Shown: positions 22,263 to 33,551, counted from the first letter of the stretch. The stretch: 64,000 nucleotides of DNA from Hemibagrus wyckioides (GCF_019097595.1 NC_080717.1:27890376-27954375); one strand, 5' to 3'. Made by a program: numbers and translations. Notes: a model not told the origin generated them from the letters alone.

Positions 22263-23815
22263 TGTAAATATTACAGGAATGAAATTAAAGCATCACTAGC
22301 TGAGAGTTCTGTGAGCTCTAATACACAATATCCACCATAATCATCATCTTTATCCTGGTCTATTTATTTATTTATTTATTTGTCTATAAAAAACTCAATA
22401 TGGACAATACACTGGAAATCAAGATTTCACTTGATTTGAGTCATGAATTTATATAAAAAAAATCTCTTATATAAACAGGTTTTGAAATGGATTCCTGAAA
22501 CACACCGGAGCAGCTTTTCATCCCCGACCTTCATCGGTTCCTGATTCTTCAGTAAAACATCCTTTTCTCAGTGAAAAATATCCCAGATGGTAAAAACAGC
22601 TTTCTTACGGCCGTGATAGGATGATGTACGATGATGTGATTTTTAAGCTAAAGTTCCTTGTGTTTGTTTTTTGTTTGTTTGTTTCACTGATTTCAAGCTT
22701 CATCTTATTCTGTTGGCAATTTCCATCTCTGCAGACAAAAACTTTGAATTTGACAAAATGATCCACTGACTCGAATTCTTTTATCTTGATTCATAAAAAT
22801 AAACATAAATAATGGCTTCATATTACTAATACTTCTATCAATTTGTGTATATTGAAGATATGTTATTTTGTTAACACTGTTAAATTTATCTAAAATTCGG
22901 ACTAATTTATAATTCTGACTAATAATCAAAGTTCATCAAATAGATCGTTTGATGGAAAAAGAAACGGATATTCCGAGGAAGCTTTTAACGGAAATCTCTT
23001 CCTGTATAGCGGGAATGTGAATCGGCTCCGAAGGTGTTTCGGTGAATCGCTGAGAATTTCGAGCATGAGCGATTCCAAATCCAAGCTAATTTAGGACAGA
23101 GGTTCAGTGTCCTTTCTTTCATGCAGATAATTAATGTGATATTTTTTTACCCTGAGCAGAGTAATGCTGTATTTAATTGAATTAAGCTATTATCTAAGAG
23201 TGTGAATGTCTCCCACTTGCTAATTGGTCTACTTTTGCTTCGAGTCGGTTAATTTAATTAATACAATTTTTTTGTATAGCTGACAGTGAAGGAAAATATT
23301 AAATTAAGGAAAAAAAGAAAATATGCACAACTGAAAAGACAGTTTTGGTCTGAGGGACAATTTACTGTAAGACGTGTGATTTCCATGCGATTGTTTGTAA
23401 AAAGACTGTAATGAAACGAGCAAAAATGTTTGATCAACTCCAACAAACACTGACATCATTCCATGAATCATACTCAGTAATGTGGTATTTTTATCTTTAT
23501 AGCTTGGTTTATTTAAGAGGAATGCTAAATCCGTCTAGGTGAAACAATGAGCCAGTTTAATTAAAACAAGATAAAATATAATTCAGTTAAATATCCTGCG
23601 TCGATATTAGCTACACTTAACTGAAAGTGCATTCGACTTAGCAAGCTAATCTAACTTTCAGAGAAAAAAGGCTGCTTTTGAGTTAATATTAAAAAAGCAC
23701 CTGACTGTAACCATAGCAACAACTACTACTAGCTAATGTACTATCATAGCTTTCTATCATCATCATTTACATGTTTGGTGCATTTTGGTTTCATACTGGT
23801 CATGAAATGCTTGGA
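22263..23815. other. AT-rich intergenic DNA, no gene seen
   Basis: Unique-looking AT-rich DNA with a (TTTA)n patch near 22,360-22,382. No plausible exon. A perfect X-box-like motif sits at 23,707-23,720. Confidence 0.55.
23707..23720. promoter_or_regulatory. RFX X-box-like motif
   Basis: GTAACCATAGCAAC fits the X-box consensus of two half-sites (GTNRCC and RGYAAC) with a 2-bp spacer. It may be chance: with equal base frequencies I estimate about half a match per 64 kb. No promoter is evident nearby. Confidence 0.3.
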
Positions 23816-23819
23816 TCCA

Positions 23820-24044
23820 GCTCTCTCTGATGTGGCCCGGGTTCGATTCCTGAGCAGGGCGCTAACCCAGCCACTGAAGAGTTAACTCTCAGTGTCGGTC
23901 CCAAGCCTGGATTGAATGGGAGGGTTGGTCACGAAGGGCATCCGGCGTAAAACCTGTGCCAAAACGAAACATGTGGGCCAAATGATCTGCTGTGGCGACC
24001 CCGAACAGGGAAAAGACGAAAGATCAACAACAACAACAACAACA
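23820..24044 (+). mobile_element. Retroelement 3' tail with (CAA)n end
   Basis: GTTCGATTCCTGAGCAGGGC, then GAAGGGCATCCGGCGTAAAA, CTGTGGCGACCCCGAACAGG and GGGAAAAGACGAAAGATC followed by a (CAA)n run. This is a common fish repeat end that I associate with RTE-type LINEs or SINEs sharing their tail. A diverged relative lies at 62.30-62.46 kb. No reverse-transcriptase frame. Confidence 0.65.
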
Positions 24045-24284
24045 TTGGTCATAAAAATATTCACCACGGTGAAGTAATGGATCTCCAGGACCATCACATA
24101 GCACGTAGTACGTAAGACTATAAATTGTACAACATGTAAAAGGAGTGTAAGAAAATAAATAGACAGGATAATTCTAATTCTTTCTGTCACTGAGGTTGGT
24201 TTTGCGCTCAGGTCTCCATCATTGAATATTTCATGACTTCAGAAATTACACTGATGCTCATATTTATATTTGTATTTATATGAT

Positions 24285-24480
24285 GGCAGGTTTCTTCCTC
24301 ATATAGTCTCAGGGAGTTCTTCCTCACCCCCATCACCTCTAACTTTAATCATTGGGGTTAAAAAAAATTCTAATTTTAAACTGGAAAAAATTTTTTGTAT
24401 TGCTGTAAATCTGCTTTGTGACAATTGTCTATTTTTATAGAATGTCTATTCTAACACAAATAAAACTCAATTGAATATGA
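24285..24480 (-). mobile_element. Interspersed repeat, reverse copy of the 28.17 kb family
   Basis: The reverse complement contains CAATTGAGTTTTATTTGTG and CTCCCTGAGACTATATGAGG, matching in order the repeat at 28,168-28,430. It is diverged, with an internal AT-rich patch. The class is not recognised with certainty. Confidence 0.6.
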
Positions 24481-24619
24481 AACTCTAATATAATAATATA
24501 AACTATCTTGTAGATTAGCAGCAATATTAGAGTCTGGTGCAGCTTTATTAAAGTGCAATGTTTTTCTGGTAAAATAATATTGAAATAATCTACTTATATT
24601 AAAAACCCCAGTCAGACCC
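24481..24619. other. Short AT-rich gap
   Basis: Nothing recognised between the two mobile elements. Confidence 0.5.
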
Positions 24620-25077
24620 ACACTATTTTGCCAAATGTTTTGGGACACCAGGGGTTGTCTCGGCTCCTAAGTTCCAGTGAAAGGAACTCTTAATGCTTCA
24701 GCTTCATACCAAGACATTTTGGACAATTTCATGCTCCCAACTTTGTGGGAACAGTTTGGGGATGACCCCTTCCTGTTCCAACATGACTGCACACCAGTGA
24801 CCAAAGCACGGTCCATAAAGACATGGATGAGTGAGTTTGGTGTGGAGTCCTGACCTCAACCCAGGAGCCAGACCTTCTCATCCACCATCAGTGCCTGACC
24901 TCACAAATGTGCTTCTAGAGGAATGGTTAAAAATTCCCATAAACACACTCCTAAACCTTGTGGAAAGCCTTCCCAGAAGAGTTGAAGCTGTTATAGCGGC
25001 AAAGGGCGGGACAACTCCATATTACATTCATGTGCATGTAAAGGCAGACGTCCCAAAACTTTTGCCAATATAGTGTA
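24620..25077 (+). mobile_element. Tc1/mariner element, copy 5
   Basis: Left end ACACTATTTTGCC (diverged), right end GCCAATATAGTGTA. It keeps the region for the second catalytic Asp (FQHDCTPVTKARS) but has two deletions around 24,847-24,867 that remove most of the SPDLNPIEHLWDELE segment including the catalytic Glu. The 80-codon + strand frame at 24,831-25,073 is a deletion product, not a gene. Confidence 0.9.
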
Positions 25078-25455
25078 TACTTAAAGCTTGAGGTTAATTT
25101 TGTAATGAGCTTGGATACCTAATCACTTCTGAGCAGCGTACATGGTGTTGCATATCATATCACTCTTCACTGACATATGCTTCAGCTCCTGGCTTCTCCA
25201 CATGGAGCTGCATTAACAGTCACTCTAATAAATAACTCTGTGCCGTGTGTCTGTTGTGTTCAGCTGTGATTTCAAATCCGATGCCAGTCTCCGATATTCC
25301 ACAGGGTTCCTGGTGAAGCGACTGCAGCGCAGGAGAGATTAACCACGGCTGGAGAGGATGAGAAAGGGATTATCAACCGCCATGCACCACTCCAATGGAG
25401 AAGGATCAAGTAACGTATCAGCAGGATTCAGAAACTATACAAACCCACCTCCATC
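25078..25455. other. Unique intergenic DNA, no gene seen
   Basis: Mixed unique sequence, no recognisable feature. Confidence 0.55.
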
Positions 25456-25543
25456 TCCTTTATAGCGCTCTCTCTCTCTCTCTCTATCCTTCTCTATCTT
25501 CTTGCTCTTTCCTTCTGTCTTTATACCAGTCTCTCTCACTACG

Positions 25544-25582
<39 letters not shown>

Positions 25583-25690
25583 TTCTCTATCCTCTATCTC
25601 TGATCATCTTGCTCTTTCTTTCTGTCATTACACCATCATCTCTCTCACTACAAAAATCTCTCTCTCTCTCTCTCTCCCTCACTCCCCATT
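25456..25690 (+). repeat. Compound CT repeat with linked unit
   Basis: (CT)n runs separated by copies of CTTGCTCTTTCCTTCTGTC then ACACCA or ATACCA and CTCTCTCACTAC. A related unit ends the tract at 26.76-26.81 kb. Not coding. Confidence 0.88.
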
Positions 25691-26149
25691 TCTTCAGCTG
25701 TGCACTATGGGAGAGGTTTTTAATACAGGATTAGGCCATCCTCAAGGGATAACACACTCCCTGCGCTACTAACACAGGTTAACAAAGACTCTCCGCTTCC
25801 CGCTGCAGTGATCATCAAGTTCACAGTAATAGCATCAGTGTTAATTTAACACCTACAGCGTCCTAACACTGTGCGCCTTCTGAGGGTTTTCCCTAACATC
25901 TGGCAACACACACAGCCTGAGTGACAATATCCCTTGTGCCCGACAAGGGCGGAGCTTGAGTTTAATCCGATCAACAAGGTTTACAAAGCTGAGCATACAG
26001 CTAATGAGCAAACATCATTCATATTTTCAGCTCTTCTTATTAATTTTTTTGGAAGGAGTCTCCAGTGTCAGAGATAACTAAGTGTTCAGATATATTACAG
26101 GCTTCAGGATGTGTGTAAAGCTGCATTTACTGTCTTATAAACTTCAAGA
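25691..26149. other. Unique intergenic DNA, no gene seen
   Basis: Ordinary mixed sequence with no feature recognised. Confidence 0.55.
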
Positions 26150-26375
26150 GATAAGGAAAAAGAGTCAAATATACATTATAGCATGGAGAAATTCTTTTCA
26201 CCACACATCCTAGCTGAGGAAGTTGGGGTCAGAGCACAGGGTCAGCCATGAAACATCACCCCTGGAGTACAGAGGGTTAAGGGCCTTGTTCAAGGGCCCA
26301 ACAGTGGCAGCTTGGCAGTGCTGGGGCTCGCACTTCAAATCCTCTGATCAGTAACCCAGAGCCTTATCCATTTAA
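26150..26375 (-). mobile_element. SINE copy (family B), longest copy
   Basis: The reverse complement has the tRNA-like head (GGCTCTGGGTTACTGATC), the body with TTGGGCCCTTGAACAAGGCC and a tail region containing CTGACCCTGTGCTCTGACCC. It is about 225 bp, the longest of the three family B copies, and defines the order of parts. Confidence 0.82.
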
Positions 26376-26413
26376 CTCCTTCTAGCAGGATTCAAATATT
26401 GTACAAATCCTCT

Positions 26414-26417
<4 letters not shown>

Positions 26418-26448
<31 letters not shown>

Positions 26449-26463
26449 ACAGTTCTCTCTCTG

Positions 26464-26544
<81 letters not shown>

Positions 26545-26551
26545 ACAGTTC

Positions 26552-26595
<44 letters not shown>

Positions 26596-26637
26596 TCTCA
26601 CTACAGTTCTCTCTCTGTCTCTCTCTCCCTCTCTCTG

Positions 26638-26688
<51 letters not shown>

Positions 26689-26818
26689 ACAGTTCTGTCT
26701 CTCTCTCTCTCTCTCTCTCTCTGTCTGATTTTCTCTCTCTCTCTTTCTCTCTCTCTCTGATCCTTTTGTTCTGCCTTTATTCCAGTCTCTCTCACTACAA
26801 TTCTCTCTCTCTGGCATT
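26418..26818 (+). repeat. 400-bp polypyrimidine CT array
   Basis: Almost pure (CT)n broken by TCACTACAGTTCTCTCTCTG at least four times and by CTGTCT steps, ending in a unit related to that at 25.46 kb. Pyrimidines are on the + strand. Frames of up to 141 codons (Ser/Leu one way, Arg/Glu the other) are artefacts. Confidence 0.95.
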
Positions 26819-27119
26819 GCATTAACTCAAGAAGACTTTGTTGCTGAAGCTCCTTTACTGCTTTATTAAATCAATTCAGAAAGTTTTCTCTGATTTACAT
26901 TGTGTTATTGCTGAATTTCTCTCCTCTGGTGCATATCTAATCATGTATATAAGCATTCTCAAATAAATAAATTCTCATGAATGAATGAATGAATGAATAA
27001 ATAAATAAATAAATAAATCCAGAGGATTTATACCCAAGTGTCCAGATGCTCAGTGGTTTTTCGAAATGTTTTAAAGGAATGGAGTTAGGAGAATTTCCCT
27101 CCATCCGTCTGCCCCCACA
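26819..27119. other. AT-rich DNA with a tetranucleotide repeat
   Basis: Contains (ATGA)n then (ATAA)n at about 26,975-27,018; otherwise no feature. Confidence 0.7.
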
Positions 27120-27425
27120 TGGAGCTAACGAAGCGGGCAAAGCCTAGCCGAGTCTCCTGCATATGATGATAATAATAAATGCATGTAAATAGCTCAGATA
27201 ATAATTACAGCTTGCTGGAGTGAAACTTGGAGCTGGCCGTGTTTCTTTTGCGCAGTGATGATATGTCTTCCCACACGTTATGCATTAATTAGATAGGTGC
27301 GTTTCAGGATGAGGCCTGACACAGTCATAAGCAGGCAAGTCCCCACGTTAAGCCGACAGCAGGGCTTGCTGTTTAAAATGTAGCATCCTTATAACGTGTA
27401 ATTAGATAAGACTCATCTCAAGATG
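27120..27425. other. Low-repeat island, possible conserved non-coding element
   Basis: Unique DNA with ATGCATTAATTAGATAGG, AATGCATGTAAATAGC and GTGTAATTAGATAAG, which resemble clustered homeodomain/POU sites. No exon is present. The idea is based only on texture and motif content. Confidence 0.33.
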
Positions 27426-28167
27426 AAGACGCATCACATATGGGTGGGTTATTATACACCTTCTTTTATTTACTTACAGCTCCAGTGGTATTTCCAGTAC
27501 TGGAGTTTTACCTCAAAGTAACTGCTAATGCTAGTTGGAATCAAGATGTTAGAGGAGCAGGTAAACTACTAGAAAAGTTCCTTAAGGTTGGTGTGTGTGC
27601 AGATAGTTGGAGGGAAGTTCAGTCCTTCATAAATTTTTCAAAAGGTAAATAAGCATCTGGAGAAATTTTTCTGAAAAAGGTTAAAGGTTTTTAAACCCCT
27701 AGAAGTTAGATGTGGAAACCATCACCTGTTTTTTTCCGATGAGAAAGCATCAGAAAGCAGGTAGGTCCTCACATGACCACTGAATTGACCCTTCATATAA
27801 TTGTGAACCGGATACAAAAAGCATAGTATTAATGTGCAAGCTGCAAAAGAGAGATAAATCATTGGGGTGTATTGTTATAGGAAAATAATCACTGACTGAT
27901 TGGTGTACCCAAATAGCAGTGTTTAAATTTTTGTGTTTTAACTTTATTTCTATATTTAGTCTTCCCTGATCATATCATCACAACTTCCTGCTTACAGACC
28001 ATAATCAGCCCATTCAAACTGAAGCTCATTGCGAAGTCTTGCCAACATCTCTGTTTGTATAAGATCCCAGTTTTTATTACTACTACCTGGAATTACCATT
28101 TGTTTGAGTTTATTGTCTATCTATGTGTTTTGAAGTTGATTTCTGATTTATTTAATTATTGAATTTG
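27426..28167. other. Intergenic DNA, no gene seen
   Basis: The 70-codon frame at 27,440-27,652 has no recognised family. GGAAAATAATCA at 27,880-27,891 is shared with 17,449 and 33,269. Confidence 0.5.
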
Positions 28168-28430
28168 TAATTAATTCAGTTCAATTCAATTTATTTGTAT
28201 AGCGCTTTTTAACCATGGACATTGTCTCAACAGAAGTATAGAAACACAGAATAAATGATAAAGTTTAAAGATAAGTTGCTATTCATCTCGAACATTTATC
28301 GCTAATGAGATGCCTGGGGTGACGGTGGTGAGAAAAAACTCCCTGAGATGATATGAGGAAGAAACCTTGAGAGGAACCTCAGAAGAGAACCTCATCCTCA
28401 TTTGGGTGACACTGGACAGTATATAATGTA
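28168..28430 (+). mobile_element. Interspersed repeat, forward copy (about 260 bp)
   Basis: Starts AATTCAATTTATTTGTATAG then CGCTTTTTAACCATGGACAT, continues through GGGGTGACGGTGGTGAG, AAAAACTCCCTGAGATGATA and GAAACCTTGAGAGGAACC to TTTGGGTGACACTGGACAG. I recall this as very common in catfish and related fish. The reverse copy at 24.29 kb supports that it is dispersed. No coding frame. Confidence 0.7.
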
Positions 28431-29373
28431 AATGTAAATAATGTCCTTTCTTCAGCTCTTTGTAGTCATGTGGAATTGTGCAACCAAGAGCTCCTGAGGA
28501 ACTAATAGGGCAGTGTAGTTTCTGATTTCCTTATAGACGTAGCACCCAATCTTCCAGTCAACAACCCAGCGCGTTAACCACTTGAACTACCACCACCCCC
28601 AAATTCTGTCCAGCTGTTAGCTGACTGATGCAACAGCAGTTCCGAGATAGCATGATAGTCTCTGAGTGGTTCTATCCACGGCAGTCCCCTGGGTCACAGG
28701 CAGTCCACACAGATCTGTCCCCAGCAGCAGTGACCACCACCAAGCGACGAGACTCCAACTAGGGGCAGAGCATTTGGATGGATCAGGCAGGTCTGGAAAA
28801 AAGAAGTGGTCACAGTGGAAACACTGGAACTCTCCTGCATGTGAATCCTCACACATCTTCTACATCCTGTCCGTTACAATATAATGATATAACTACAAAT
28901 GTTATTGTCATGGAAAATGCCAGGAAATTATTCAAATTGAATTAGAGAGATAAAATACCTAAATAAGTACCCATGGGGTAGCTAAATTTTACCCTACCCG
29001 ACATGGATAAAGACCTATCTCTTCCTAAAAACACTTAAACTAGCTCTTATTTTCCCTGATTGTTTTTTTTTTTTTTTAATTGTGCTATAATTCCTCCCAA
29101 TACAGTTTTTAGGCTGATGGTATCCTGACCTATTGAACCAGTGTTAATGTATTCATTGATAGAAGCGTCAAAGCACAAAAGCGTCTGCCAAATGCCAGAA
29201 ATGTAAATGTAAGCTCAAAATCATTGCCAGCTGTTTACCAACATCTCTGTTGGTTGAATTTCCCAGCCCTGTGTCTAATCATTGCCTTTTCATTTCTATT
29301 TACATTCATGCTGTTGGTCAGACTATTTATCCAGAGCGACTTACAAAAGTGCCTTGAAGTCTGTGTCAATAAA
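28431..29373. other. Intergenic DNA with SINE fragments
   Basis: A tRNA-like SINE head fragment in reverse orientation lies at about 28,545-28,600 (GTTAACCACTTGAACTACC) and a family A tail at about 29,155-29,212 (GCGTCTGCCAAATGCC). A T-run lies at 29,065-29,079. No gene recognised. Confidence 0.55.
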
Positions 29374-29856
29374 TACAGTGGAACCTCAGCATACGAGTGC
29401 CTTCCCTTACGAATCTTCACCTGAAGAATTGAAATTTTGCAAGAAATTTGCATCGGCATACAAAACATTTTCGGGATGCGAATGACTCAAACTGAACGAA
29501 CGCCGGTTGCGTGTATGTCCGGGAGCCATTAAAAATTTGTTAGTGTCAGTGGAAAGCAAAGCGAAGGGAGTTTACAAATTTTTCAACTCACGATACCAAT
29601 GTTGTCTTCAGCATGCGTTCAAAAGCTAGGTGATTTTTGGGGTGTTTTTTTGTTGACAGGCGTGGGTGATCTGTTCTGTTGTTCTTTTTTTAGCCCAAGC
29701 TTGGTGGCACGACTTCCTGTTAGGAGCCTTGACATGGAATGCTTGGCTTGGGTCAGTTCTTTGTAAGCAGCCATACAGTTTACATACGCTTCATATTGGT
29801 CATATTTTTGGACGGCTGGAACAGATTAAATTCCGAGGTGCCGAGGTTCCACTGTA
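29374..29856. mobile_element. Non-autonomous pogo/Tigger-like DNA transposon
   Basis: About 480 bp bounded by inverted ends: left TACAGTGGAACCTCAGCATA, right GGTGCCGAGGTTCCACTGTA. These match except for a few bases near the inner side, and both outer ends are at TA. CAGTGGAACCTCGG-type ends are characteristic of pogo/Tigger elements of the Tc1/mariner superfamily. The interior has no transposase frame. The orientation cannot be told. Confidence 0.8.
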
Positions 29857-31834
29857 CATCCTGATACTGGTTCACTAGTTCTGGGCTCAGTCTAAAACTC
29901 TGTTGGTGAGGTAATATAGCAAGAAATGCACACAGAGGTAGTTCATTCCACCAATCAGGTGCCAGTGGACAAATCTTCATTGTACCCAGACAGACGGTGG
30001 GACCAGTCGAGCAGCGCAAGGCATCGGCATTTCAACATTCTTGAGTAACAAGAGCCCACAAAATGACCTTCAATCATATCAGCTGATCACTGAAACATCA
30101 CTATTACAGAAACAAGCAGGAGGATCTCTGATCTATGATTATGAAAGCCACTTCTCCAGCAGGACGTCATGGAGCACATCTGTATCACATCTGTATTTTG
30201 GGGACAGAAAACACTGATGTTGTTGTCACTGTTGTTGGGTTTCAGGTGAATTCCGGTTCAGTCGGTCTGTCAGGACTCGCCGTGGGTGCTCGCTGAACCA
30301 GTCACAGATCCACGCATGACGTGACACTGTCCGCCCTCGTCGGGATTTTCACACTTTTCTGCCCAATATTGCATATCGCATGGATTATCACAACCCTAAC
30401 GTCCTCCACACGTTGAGTTCAGCTTGCATTAAGTTGTATTTACATCACGGTTTGTTGGCTAGGCGGTTTGTTGGATATTGGACACCGCGCTTTGAAGCGC
30501 AACAATCAGGACTCATCAGGAATTTCCAACAGCTTGATACTGCGATAGCAGACAGCGTATGTTTGTGTTAGACTCCGACTCTGATATATATCCCAGGTCA
30601 CTGATTAACTCCACTTTACGCGCTCACATATCTGCCTGAACGATCGTTTCCTCTTCACTGGCCCTTCTCCAGGGCTTACTCATCATCATCATCACCCTCT
30701 CGATGCTAATCTGAGCTAACTCATCCTCTGAACTCGGAGCTGAAGATCCGGCTGGTTAGATCGCTTTAACGAGGAGAAGAGTGGAGACTGAGTACCATCG
30801 CGTCAAGTGGATGATTTTTTTAGCCGGCTCATGTAGCAAGCAGAGCAGAGCGTTAGCTTCGAGTGCGGTAACTTCATAAGAGATAATACAAGCTAGTCAG
30901 GTTCCGTCTGAGAGTCGGAAAGGGCAGATATTTGAGAATGATTTTGCAGTAGGAAATCATTCTCTGTACATAAAACTGTTCTTTTGTTTTTAGCATACAT
31001 GGCTATTTCAGTCATGACTGTAGCCATTTAAAGAAATCTCCAATTAAAACAATAACAAAAAAAACATTATAAAAAATAAATAAATAAAAAATAATAATTC
31101 TGAAAAATCTTTCCACAATGTCTGATTTTGTTTTATGAAAAATTATTCCTTAGTGATATAAATATCTTATGTAAAGTATATTTAATGAAGATTTTAAAAT
31201 ATTCCTCATTATTAGATATCATTATATGATAAATAAATATTCTCAGTATAAGCCTTATTTACCTCATTAAGCCTCATTAAGTTTATTTCTAGACATATTT
31301 ATTTATTTATATTTTATTTATATTCATTTATTTTGTGTAATCCGAAGCAGTCTCTGGTATAAGAATTTCCTTCAGGATTAATAATGTTATCTTATCTTAT
31401 CATTGTAAGTTTGAATATTCGTAGTTGAAGTGTCATTGTTTTTGTTATATTTGTTTGTAAAACGATCTAATAAATTGACATATAGGTTAAATTTGCCGGT
31501 ACAGAAGGTACTCATACTTGTACTTGTAAAAAAAAAAAATCTTTTTTTCCAGTGTATTCACATATATTATATTAAAAAGCAAACATTTCAGATTTAATGC
31601 AACATAGTGCTAAAATATTTTCAAATATGAAAATATGTAAAAATGGAATTTTTTCTCCCAAAAGCATGTTTCATATGCATAACAGAAAGACATAATTTCC
31701 TCTAAATTAATAAATAAATAACATTTTAAAAATATATATACAGTATAAAAAAGACAAAGGCGTATTTGCTGCAAATGTAAATTTTCCCACTCGTCTTGAT
31801 GAGGCTGATACTGCATGTAACTGCTCAATTTTTG
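29857..31834. other. Intergenic DNA, no gene seen
   Basis: Unique DNA, moderately GC-balanced at 30,240-30,960 and then AT-rich. A 63-codon frame at 30,380-30,571 has no recognised domain. Nothing else supported. Confidence 0.55.
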
Positions 31835-31907
31835 AATAATATAATATAATATAATATAATATAATATAATATAATATAATATAATATAATATAATATAAT
31901 ATAATAT
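31835..31907. repeat. (TAATA)n pentanucleotide microsatellite
   Basis: About 14 perfect ATAAT units. Confidence 0.97.
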
Positions 31908-32116
31908 TTCAGAAAAAGGAATGTATTTTATTGAATATTTTTTACATCACTATATGATTGCTGCCATCATCTCCTGTTACTATACTGTACTTTTGTATTG
32001 TTTCTCTGCACTCTGTCTTTTATCTTGCACTGTTTGTACATGGCTAATATGATTTAGTTTCAGTCTTTAGCTCTGTGTTTTATAATGTAGCACCATGGTC
32101 CTGGAGAAACATTACA

Positions 32117-32170
32117 TCAACACACACACACACACACAGTCTTACCACTGCATGTCTGCTCAGACACACA

Positions 32171-32204
<34 letters not shown>

Positions 32205-32329
32205 CTTACCATGCCTGCTCAGACAGACAGACAGACACACACTACAATAGAATATTTTGGATGTTTTTCACACACACACACACACAAACACACACACTGT
32301 GATAGAATCTTTGGAAAATGTTGGCTGTT

Positions 32330-32365
<36 letters not shown>

Positions 32366-32465
32366 CCTTACCACTGCATGTCTGCTCAGACACACACACA
32401 CACCTACACACACACACACTACGATAGAATCTTTGTGAAATGTTGGCTGCTTTTCACACACACTT
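32117..32465 (+). repeat. Compound (CA)n array with linked spacers, locus 3
   Basis: CA runs alternate with two kinds of spacer: CTTACCACTGCATGTCTGCT followed by CAGACA (three copies, one shortened), and GATAGAATCTTTGGAAAATG followed by TTGGCTGTTTTTC (two good copies and one shortened). The second spacer is the motif found at 12.10 and 12.80 kb. A (CT)n run lies at 32,171-32,201. His/Thr frames are artefacts. Confidence 0.9.
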
Positions 32466-32579
32466 ATTTCATTTCCCTGTACTGTATCGGCTATATATGT
32501 TTAAAACAATACATACAGTACAAGCTTCTTGACTTTAACAGATAAAATATAATGGTGTAATGTAATAAATAAACGCTTC

Positions 32580-33245
32580 AGTGCTACAGTTAATCCGAAG
32601 GTTCCGGATGAACAGTGAGAGGGTTCGAGGCAGTAAGCATCACTGAGTCGGATCCATTATACAGTAGACATGCGGCAATAATGCGGTACGCCGATTAGGG
32701 CAGGTGCAAGTGTGGGATTTTTTAACAGTGACACACACACACACACACACACAGTTTTAGCACAGTGTTTCCCACAGAACTCCACCTCTTTAATGCAATT
32801 TAACACTGGCGCATTTGGCGCTTCACGATTCATTACAAGGCCGCGCAGTGTACGTAGGCCCATGACGCCATTCCCAGATGCTCCGTGTGTTTCTGCTGTG
32901 TTCAGTGGCTGTGTAACTCAACGTGAAGTTACTTCCGAAGCCGGACTCACTAATCGGAGCGCTGTTAGGTGAGCCGAGTCCCGGCTGGGCTCGGGGTTTC
33001 CTGGCACTGCGCTGGATTTGATCGCTTTATTTGGGTTCTTATGCTCCGCTTGGCATTGCTGGCTGTAAATAATGTGCTTATTAATGCACACACAGTCCTC
33101 CACAGACTGACCACCTGAGGAGTTTTCAGCCTTAAATGAGTTGGTGATGATTATGTGCTTTTTGTTGTCATTTTAATATTCACAAGAAATTATAAACATC
33201 TTGTAACAGTCGAATTGTTTGCCTTCACACTGTGTAAGGAGTAAC
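32580..33245. other. GC-richer low-repeat island with one (CA)n run
   Basis: Unique DNA with a CA run at about 32,731-32,752. Contains GAGCCGAGTCCCGGCTGGGC and GCGCATTTGGCGCTTC. Frames of 60-86 codons have no recognised domain. Possible regulatory or promoter-like DNA, not demonstrated. Confidence 0.3.
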
Positions 33246-33248
33246 ACA

Positions 33249-33440
33249 CTCTGGGGTATGCTGTTAGAGGAAAATAATCAACCAGCGAGGTGGTGTGATG
33301 TAGCAGTTACTGTTGCCATGGGGTATGTGATTATTTTCCCATTTCAGCATGCACTGACCAATCAGGTTCAAGAATTCAACCACCCTGTGACACAATGAAG
33401 CAACAGCAACTGACCAATCAAATCTGAGCATTCAGCACTG
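33249..33440. repeat. Small repeat with a 12-bp inverted repeat
   Basis: GGAAAATAATCA (33,269-33,280) faces TGATTATTTTCC (33,328-33,339) about 47 bp away, and GACCAATCA occurs twice downstream (about 33,357 and 33,413). Related single arms occur at 17,449 and 27,880, so this is probably a dispersed short element. Confidence 0.6.
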
Positions 33441-33523
33441 CTCCTAACAATGGATATGCTAGTGCTTTAACTAGCATATCGCAGGGCATATGCTAACTTT
33501 ATATGCGTGTCTCCATCAGGAGG

Positions 33524-33551
33524 TGTTGTGTGTGTGTGTGTGTGTGTGTGA
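33524..33551. repeat. (GT)n microsatellite
   Basis: About 12 GT units after GAGGTGTT. Confidence 0.95.

Noticed and set aside
26392..26817. A 141-codon Arg/Glu-rich protein on the minus strand
   Set aside because: It is the reverse of a (CT)n array.
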